Part shown: in pieces, positions 55,669 through 60,291 of the stretch | How the letters are laid out: each line of letters begins with the position of its first letter | Numbering within the stretch: the first letter of the stretch is position 1 | Source: Arenimonas sp. GDDSR-1 | GTDB lineage: Bacteria > Pseudomonadota > Gammaproteobacteria > Xanthomonadales > Xanthomonadaceae | Assembly: GCF_025980345.1 (NCBI RefSeq) | Contig: NZ_JAPDUI010000003.1 | Location: forward strand, 1 to 60,291 | Direction: 5' to 3' | DNA length: 60,291 nucleotides | Position numbers and translations under genes: made by a program | Notes under the pieces: generated by a model | Databases searched by the model: none | What the model was told of the DNA's origin: nothing | The model's input: only the letters and a program-made list of their open reading frames with translations

Positions 55669-56769
55669 TCAACCGGCGCGGCGGCCGTGGAAGCGCGGCG
55701 CGTGCTGGCCCAGATGCGGCAGCCGCAGCTTGCCGATGGCGGTGATGCGCTCTTCGGCCATGCGGTCGGCCGCCATGTAGGTCGGAATGCCGTCGCGGGC
55801 GCTGATTTCGAAGATGCGGCCGAGGTTGAAATAAATGGTACGCAGCATGCGCATGGCGCGCTCGCGGTTGTAGCCGTCGATTTCCAGCGACACGTTCATC
55901 AGACCGCCGGCGTTGACGGCGTAATCCGGCGCGTAAAGGATGCCGCGGCGCTGCACTTCATCGCCGATCTCGTTGCTGGCCAGCTGGTTGTTGGCCGCGC
56001 CGCAGATGATTTTGCATTTCAGGCGCTGCAGGGTCGCTTCATTGACCGTGCCGCCGAGTGCGGTCGGCGAATACACTTCGGCGTCCACGTCGTAAATCTC
56101 GTCGAGGGATACCGCTTCGCAGCCGTAATCGTCAACCGCGCGTTGCACGGCGTCTTTGTTGATGTCGGTGACGAAGATCTTGGCGCCGCGTTCGTGCAGC
56201 AACTTGACGAATTCCATGCCGACATGGCCGACGCCCTGTACGGCGTAGCTGTACTTGCCCACGTCCTCGTTGCCGAATTTGACCTGCAGTGCCGACATCA
56301 GGCCCTGCAGGGTGCCGAACGCGGTGAACGGCGAGGGATCGCCAGAACCGCCGTGCACCTGATGCACGCCGGTGACGAATTCGGTTTCGCGGTACACGTA
56401 TTCCATGTCGTTGACGTCGATGCCGACGTCTTCGGCGGTGATGTAGCGGCCGTTCAGCGAATTGACGAAGCGGCCGAAGGCGCGGAACAGCGCCTCGGAT
56501 TTATCCTTGCCCGGATCGCCCCAGATCACCGCCTTGCCGCCGCCCAGATTCAGGCCGGACACCGCCGCCTTGTAGGTCATACCGCGGCTCAGGCGCAGCA
56601 CGTCGTTCAGGGCGTCCTGTTCGCTGGCGTAGTTCCACATGCGGGTGCCGCCCAGTGCCGGGCCGAGTACGGTGTTGTGGATGGCGATGATGGCCTTCAG
56701 GCCGGCATCCTTGTTGTGGCAGAACACGACTTCCTCGTGTTCGGTTTTGCTGATGCTTTCGAAAATCAT
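55669..56769 (-). CDS. ldh: Leucine dehydrogenase (Glu/Leu/Phe/Val dehydrogenase family)
   Basis: 366 residues. The substrate-binding half has [23 protein letters not shown] and [15 protein letters not shown] with the catalytic lysines. [16 protein letters not shown] follows, and the NAD half has [29 protein letters not shown]. It deaminates leucine, valine or isoleucine to the oxo acids. As first gene of ldh-liuA-thiolase it fits leucine entry into this pathway. The oxo-acid dehydrogenase is not in the window. The upstream region is 72 bp to the oxygenase gene. Confidence 0.92.
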   Translation of the reverse strand: MIFESISKTEHEEVVFCHNKDAGLKAIIAIHNTVLGPALGGTRMWNYASEQDALNDVLRLSRGMTYKAAVSGLNLGGGKAVIWGDPGKDKSEALFRAFGRFVNSLNGRYITAEDVGIDVNDMEYVYRETEFVTGVHQVHGGSGDPSPFTAFGTLQGLMSALQVKFGNEDVGKYSYAVQGVGHVGMEFVKLLHERGAKIFVTDINKDAVQRAVDDYGCEAVSLDEIYDVDAEVYSPTALGGTVNEATLQRLKCKIICGAANNQLASNEIGDEVQRRGILYAPDYAVNAGGLMNVSLEIDGYNRERAMRMLRTIYFNLGRIFEISARDGIPTYMAADRMAEERITAIGKLRLPHLGQHAPRFHGRRAG

Positions 56770-56841
56770 GGCGAGCTCCGCTTCCGGGAAAAATCAAAAC
56801 GCCCAAGGCGCGGCGTATTATAAGTCAAATGCAGAGCGGGG

Positions 56842-58194
56842 CTAGAGCGCGCGGTGGGTTTCCTGACGCATCCACAATGTGCAAATCCACTTAACGCCTT
56901 GTTTTACCGGAGTGCCTGCATGCAGGCTGGTGGCGCAGGGTTTTCCGTCGGACAACAGGTTGTCGAAACAGACGATTTGCCCCTGTTCGGGCCTCAATTC
57001 CAGCGAAAGCAGCGGGAAGTTGGTTGTACCGCCGGAATCGGGGGCCTGCAGATATGCGATGACCGTACGCAGGCGCTGGCCGGAACCGCCGTTTTCCAGG
57101 GCTATGAAATGGTTCGGGGGCAGGTTGTCGCGATGCAACCGGAACTCCTGGCCGGGCAGGTAGCGGAGCATGGTCAGCTGTTCGGAATTCGCCAGTGGCA
57201 GCTTCGCGGCATGGGCCATTTTCCGCTGCAGGAGATTCAGATAAACCTGCTCGAATTCGGGCAGGAAGTAAAAGTCATGGCTGCTGCGTTCGGCACTCAA
57301 CTGGCTTTTGCCGTTTTCATCGACAACAATGGAGGGCTCCAGATTGGGCGCTCCAAGGCATTGGATGTAGAGGCATTCTTCTCTGCTCAAGGCATTGTTG
57401 AAGGCAAGCAGCTGATTGGCGCTGTGCAGGATTTGCCCGTCCGTCAGGTATTCGACCTGCTGCAGATCACTGAAATCGAATTCGGTATGGGTGCCGATGG
57501 CCGGGGCTCTGCTCGGCTCCGGGGCGGTGAATCCGTACTGCAAATCGGGCTCCCGGACCGGCATGTTCCAGTCCCGGGACAGTGCCAGAATGCTGTTTGC
57601 CCGGGCAGGGTCAGCCTTGCAGAGCCGCCCGGATGCAAGGCGTTCACCCAGCAGGGCCATGGCCACGATACTGCCGTTCAGTGCAGCCAGCTCGAGCATA
57701 TCGGTGCTCGCCCGTTGCTGCTCCGGATTGCCATAGCGACCGAAATACACCGCGGCGTCGCATAAAGCGTTCGGGTGTCCGGCACGGCAACAAAAGGCCA
57801 TGCGTTCAGCCAGTGTGTTCCAATTCAGAGCTTCGGCCGTTTCAGTCAAACTGGTGTACGCCAGCCGGTAGACCGCCGGCGGATAGCCGAGTTGCTCGGC
57901 CTGACGCAGATGATGCATGCCGCGCTGAATATCCTCATCGGGAGGATTTTCGAAAAACTGCCGCTTCTCGGTGGCCTTCACCGGCAAGGCATTTTTGCCT
58001 TGATTGGCAGGCGTAGCATCGGGTGTGGAATGATCCGTATTTTGTATTAACAAAATATTGGCTAATTCAAAATGCGCGATCGAATTGCCTTGGTTTGCTA
58101 ATACTTGCAGCAGGCTCTTGGCCTCGGCAATCTGGTTCGTGCTCAGCAGCTGTTTTGCCTGCGCCAATTGCTCTTGCTGGAGATTTGAGTTCAT
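56842..58194 (-). CDS. 2OG-Fe(II) oxygenase with N-terminal Sel1/TPR-like repeats
   Basis: 450 residues, cytosolic. Residues 1-215 contain helical repeat units such as AKSLLQVLANQGNSIAHFELANILL, LRQAEQLGYPPAVYRLAY and LLGERLASGRLCKADPARA, like Sel1 repeats. The C-terminal domain (about 255-450) is a prolyl-4-hydroxylase-type oxygenase with HxD in EFRLHRDN and the second histidine and 2OG-binding lysine in SLHAGTPVKQGVKWICTLWM. It may hydroxylate a protein recruited by the repeats; the substrate is unknown. Start ATG 58194, divergent from icmF. It is on the same strand as ldh but 72 bp upstream of it. Confidence 0.85.
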   Translation of the reverse strand: MNSNLQQEQLAQAKQLLSTNQIAEAKSLLQVLANQGNSIAHFELANILLIQNTDHSTPDATPANQGKNALPVKATEKRQFFENPPDEDIQRGMHHLRQAEQLGYPPAVYRLAYTSLTETAEALNWNTLAERMAFCCRAGHPNALCDAAVYFGRYGNPEQQRASTDMLELAALNGSIVAMALLGERLASGRLCKADPARANSILALSRDWNMPVREPDLQYGFTAPEPSRAPAIGTHTEFDFSDLQQVEYLTDGQILHSANQLLAFNNALSREECLYIQCLGAPNLEPSIVVDENGKSQLSAERSSHDFYFLPEFEQVYLNLLQRKMAHAAKLPLANSEQLTMLRYLPGQEFRLHRDNLPPNHFIALENGGSGQRLRTVIAYLQAPDSGGTTNFPLLSLELRPEQGQIVCFDNLLSDGKPCATSLHAGTPVKQGVKWICTLWMRQETHRAL

Positions 58195-58277
58195 CAGGCG
58201 ATTTTACCGTTAAGTCGCTTAATTATTGCCTATCGCGGTACAATTGTCATCGTTCGATTCCGTGCCGTAGGTGTCCC

Positions 58278-60291
58278 ATGTCGTCCACTTCTCCCGCGCC
58301 CACCCGTCAGCCGATGACGGATAAAGCCCCGCTGCGTTTCGTCACCGCCGCCTCGCTGTTCGACGGCCACGATGCCGCTATCAACATCATGCGCCGGCTG
58401 ATCCAAGCCCAGGGCGCGGAAGTGGTGCATCTGGGCCACAACCGCTCGGTCGACGACGTGGTGCGCGCGGCCCTGCAGGAAGACGCCGATGGCATCGCAC
58501 TGTCCAGCTATCAAGGCGGCCATGTCGAATACTTCAAATACATCATCGATCGCCTGAACGAAGCCGGCGCTTCGCACATCCGCGTGTTCGGCGGCGGCGG
58601 CGGTACCATCACGCCCGATGAAATCGCCGAGCTGGAAGCCTACGGGGTGGAGCGCATCTACCACCCGAACGACGGCATGAGCATGGGCCTGGTGGCCATG
58701 ATCGAAGATCTGGTGGCCCGCACCCAGCGCGCCAGTGATGCCAAGCCCGGGCGCAGCGACGGCGCCGGCGATGAATACGCCATCGGCCGTCTGCTGACTG
58801 CCATCGAGCAGGAAGGCTTCAGCGAAACCGAACTGCAGAACCTGCGCCGACAATGGCAACTGGCGGGTGCTAAAACCCCAGTAATCGGCCTCACCGGCAC
58901 CGGCGGCGCCGGCAAGAGCTCGGTCACCGACGAATTGCTGAACCGCTTCCTGCAGCATTTCCCGGAAATGCGCATCGCGGTGATTTCGGTCGATCCGACC
59001 CGCCGCCGCAGCGGCGGCGCCCTGCTGGGCGACCGCATCCGCATGAACAGCCTGCGCTCGCCGAATCTGTTCATGCGCTCGATGGCGACCCGCCGCCAGC
59101 ACATGGCTACCAATGCCGTGCTGAAAGACGCCATCGCCTGCCTGAAAGGTCAGGGCTTCGATCTCGTCATCGTGGAAACCGCCGGTATTGGACAAAGCGA
59201 TTCGGAGATTGTCGATCTGGTCGATTTCCCGGTGTATGTGATGACCTCCGACTTCGGCGCGCCCAGCCAGCTGGAAAAAATCGACATGCTCGATTACGCC
59301 GAGCTGGTGGTGCTGAATAAATTCGACCGCCGCGGCGCGGAAGACGCCCTGCGCGACGTGCGCAAGCAGTGGAAGCGTAACCGCGTGGCGTTCCAGATGA
59401 AAGACGAGGATGTGCCGGTGTATCCGACCATCGCCTCGCAGTTTAACGATCCGGGCGTGAGCTGGATGTTCAGCAATCTGTGCCGGTTGCTCAACGACAA
59501 ACTCCATCCGGTCAGCCCGCAGTGCGATTGGCAGCCGAATGTGGACACCGCGTTGAAGGAACCGCGTGCCACCGTGCTGATTCCCGGCAACCGCACGCGT
59601 TATCTGTCGGAAATCGCCGAGCAGGGCCGTGGCATTAACCGTTCGATTGCCCATCAGGCAGCGCAGGCCGATCTGGCGCAATCCTATTGGCAAGCCCTGC
59701 AGGCCATCGGCGATGGCAAGCTGCCACCGGCACTGGCTCTGTACGAGCCGGCCGATTTGAACGATTCGCTGTCGGACGGTTCGATGCGTCTGCTGCGCCA
59801 GCGTTACCAAGAGTCGGTCAAAGCGCTGTCGGCCGAAGCCGTGCACCTGCTGCGCGAGTGGCCGCAGAAAATGAAATCGGTGACCGACGCGTTCAACGAA
59901 TACCGCGTGCGCGACAAAGTCATCCGCGTCGACAACTACCGCGAGTCGTTGTCGCAGCAGAAAATTCCGAAAATCGCCGCGCCGAAATTCACCGGCTGTC
60001 CAAGGAAAACCTGCCCGGCCATTACCCGTACACCGGCGGGGTGTATCCGTACCGCCGCAGCGGCGAAGACCCGATCCGCATGTTCGCCGGTGAAGGCACG
60101 CCCGAGCGCACCAACCGGCGTTTCCATTACCTGTCGGTCGGCCAGCCCGCCATCCGCCTGTCGACCGCCTTCGATTCGGTGACCCTGTACGGCGAAGACC
60201 CGGCCATCCGCCCGGACATCTACGGCAAAATAGGCAACTCCGGCGTGTCCATCGCCAGCCTGGACGACATGAAGAAGCTGTATTCCGGCTT
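58278..60291 (+). CDS. icmF: Fused isobutyryl-CoA mutase IcmF, apparent frameshift near 59990, 3' end outside window
   Basis: ATG 58278 (GTAGGTG upstream; ATG 58314 possible). The B12-binding domain (about 15-150) has [18 protein letters not shown] and [14 protein letters not shown]. The MeaI-type GTPase chaperone (about 200-430) has [49 protein letters not shown] and [10 protein letters not shown] linker leads to the mutase domain. After APKF (59982-59990) the frame becomes nonsense and stops at TGA 60180. The family sequence continues from 59984 in another frame: [20 protein letters not shown], then [21 protein letters not shown] and [12 protein letters not shown], open to the window end. 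Either a real mutation or a sequence/assembly error. It interconverts isobutyryl- and n-butyryl-CoA, with GTPase-assisted B12 handling, fitting the branched-chain context. Confidence 0.88.

Noticed and set aside
58195-58277. Cobalamin riboswitch before the B12-dependent mutase gene
   Set aside because: Only 83 bp are available and no B12-box-like sequence is visible.

Overview
The window looks like chromosomal DNA of a gammaproteobacterium of the order Lysobacterales (Xanthomonadales). The strongest pointer is the arginine cluster argF'-argG-argE'-argAB-argC-argH, the acetylated-intermediate pathway known from Xanthomonas, with an N-acetylornithine carbamoyltransferase and a kinase fused to an acetyltransferase. 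The xanthomonad-like HisRS and the Lys-rich tailed DksA agree. Genes are dense, nearly all recognisable housekeeping or catabolic genes, and many neighbours overlap by 1-4 bp (ATGA junctions). No phage, insertion sequence, CRISPR array or rRNA was seen, and no stretch over 300 bp lacks a feature.

Layout. 1-9.5 kb: a truncated unknown gene, trhO, a tRNA-Ala beside the RNase D gene, an FGE-like lipoprotein, gluQ, htpX, a FimX-like degenerate GGDEF/EAL protein, and the divergent epmB/efp pair. 9.5-13.5 kb: a plus-strand operon of a secreted protein, mtaD, ubiG, mupP and a phytoene-synthase-like protein. 13.5-19.5 kb: pyrC-yidD, a DksA homologue with a histone-H1-like tail, and a minus-strand run of cysS, sufE and a DUF885 peptidase. 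19.6-26.7 kb: the arginine operon, preceded by what looks like a complete ribosome-mediated attenuator (promoter, 31-codon leader ORF with clustered Arg codons, antiterminator and terminator). I consider this the most notable feature. 26.7-35.4 kb: tRNA-Pro, hisS, a long histidine-ammonia-lyase homologue, a calcineurin-like phosphoesterase, the methionine-salvage genes mtnBDC, a HiPIP and rmuC.

35.4-60.3 kb: an amino-acid permease, a NUDIX protein, EfpL and a patatin-type outer-membrane protein, then a broad branched-chain amino-acid catabolism region. It holds leucine dehydrogenase, isovaleryl-CoA dehydrogenase, both methylcrotonyl-CoA carboxylase subunits, methylglutaconyl-CoA hydratase, HMG-CoA lyase, a thiolase, an SDR of the 3-hydroxy-2-methylbutyryl-CoA dehydrogenase type and a fused isobutyryl-CoA mutase. 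The leucine genes are split by a Fur-box-preceded feoAB locus, a GH109-like protein and a diguanylate cyclase. The window ends inside the mutase gene, which carries an apparent frameshift next to a likely short direct repeat.

Working together: Leu is deaminated and oxidised by Ldh, Ivd, LiuD/LiuB, LiuC and LiuE to acetoacetate and acetyl-CoA. Methylthioadenosine is probably handled by MtaD and then, after steps not seen here, MtnB/MtnC/MtnD. Polyproline translation is served by EF-P (lysine-modification type) and the paralogue EfpL.
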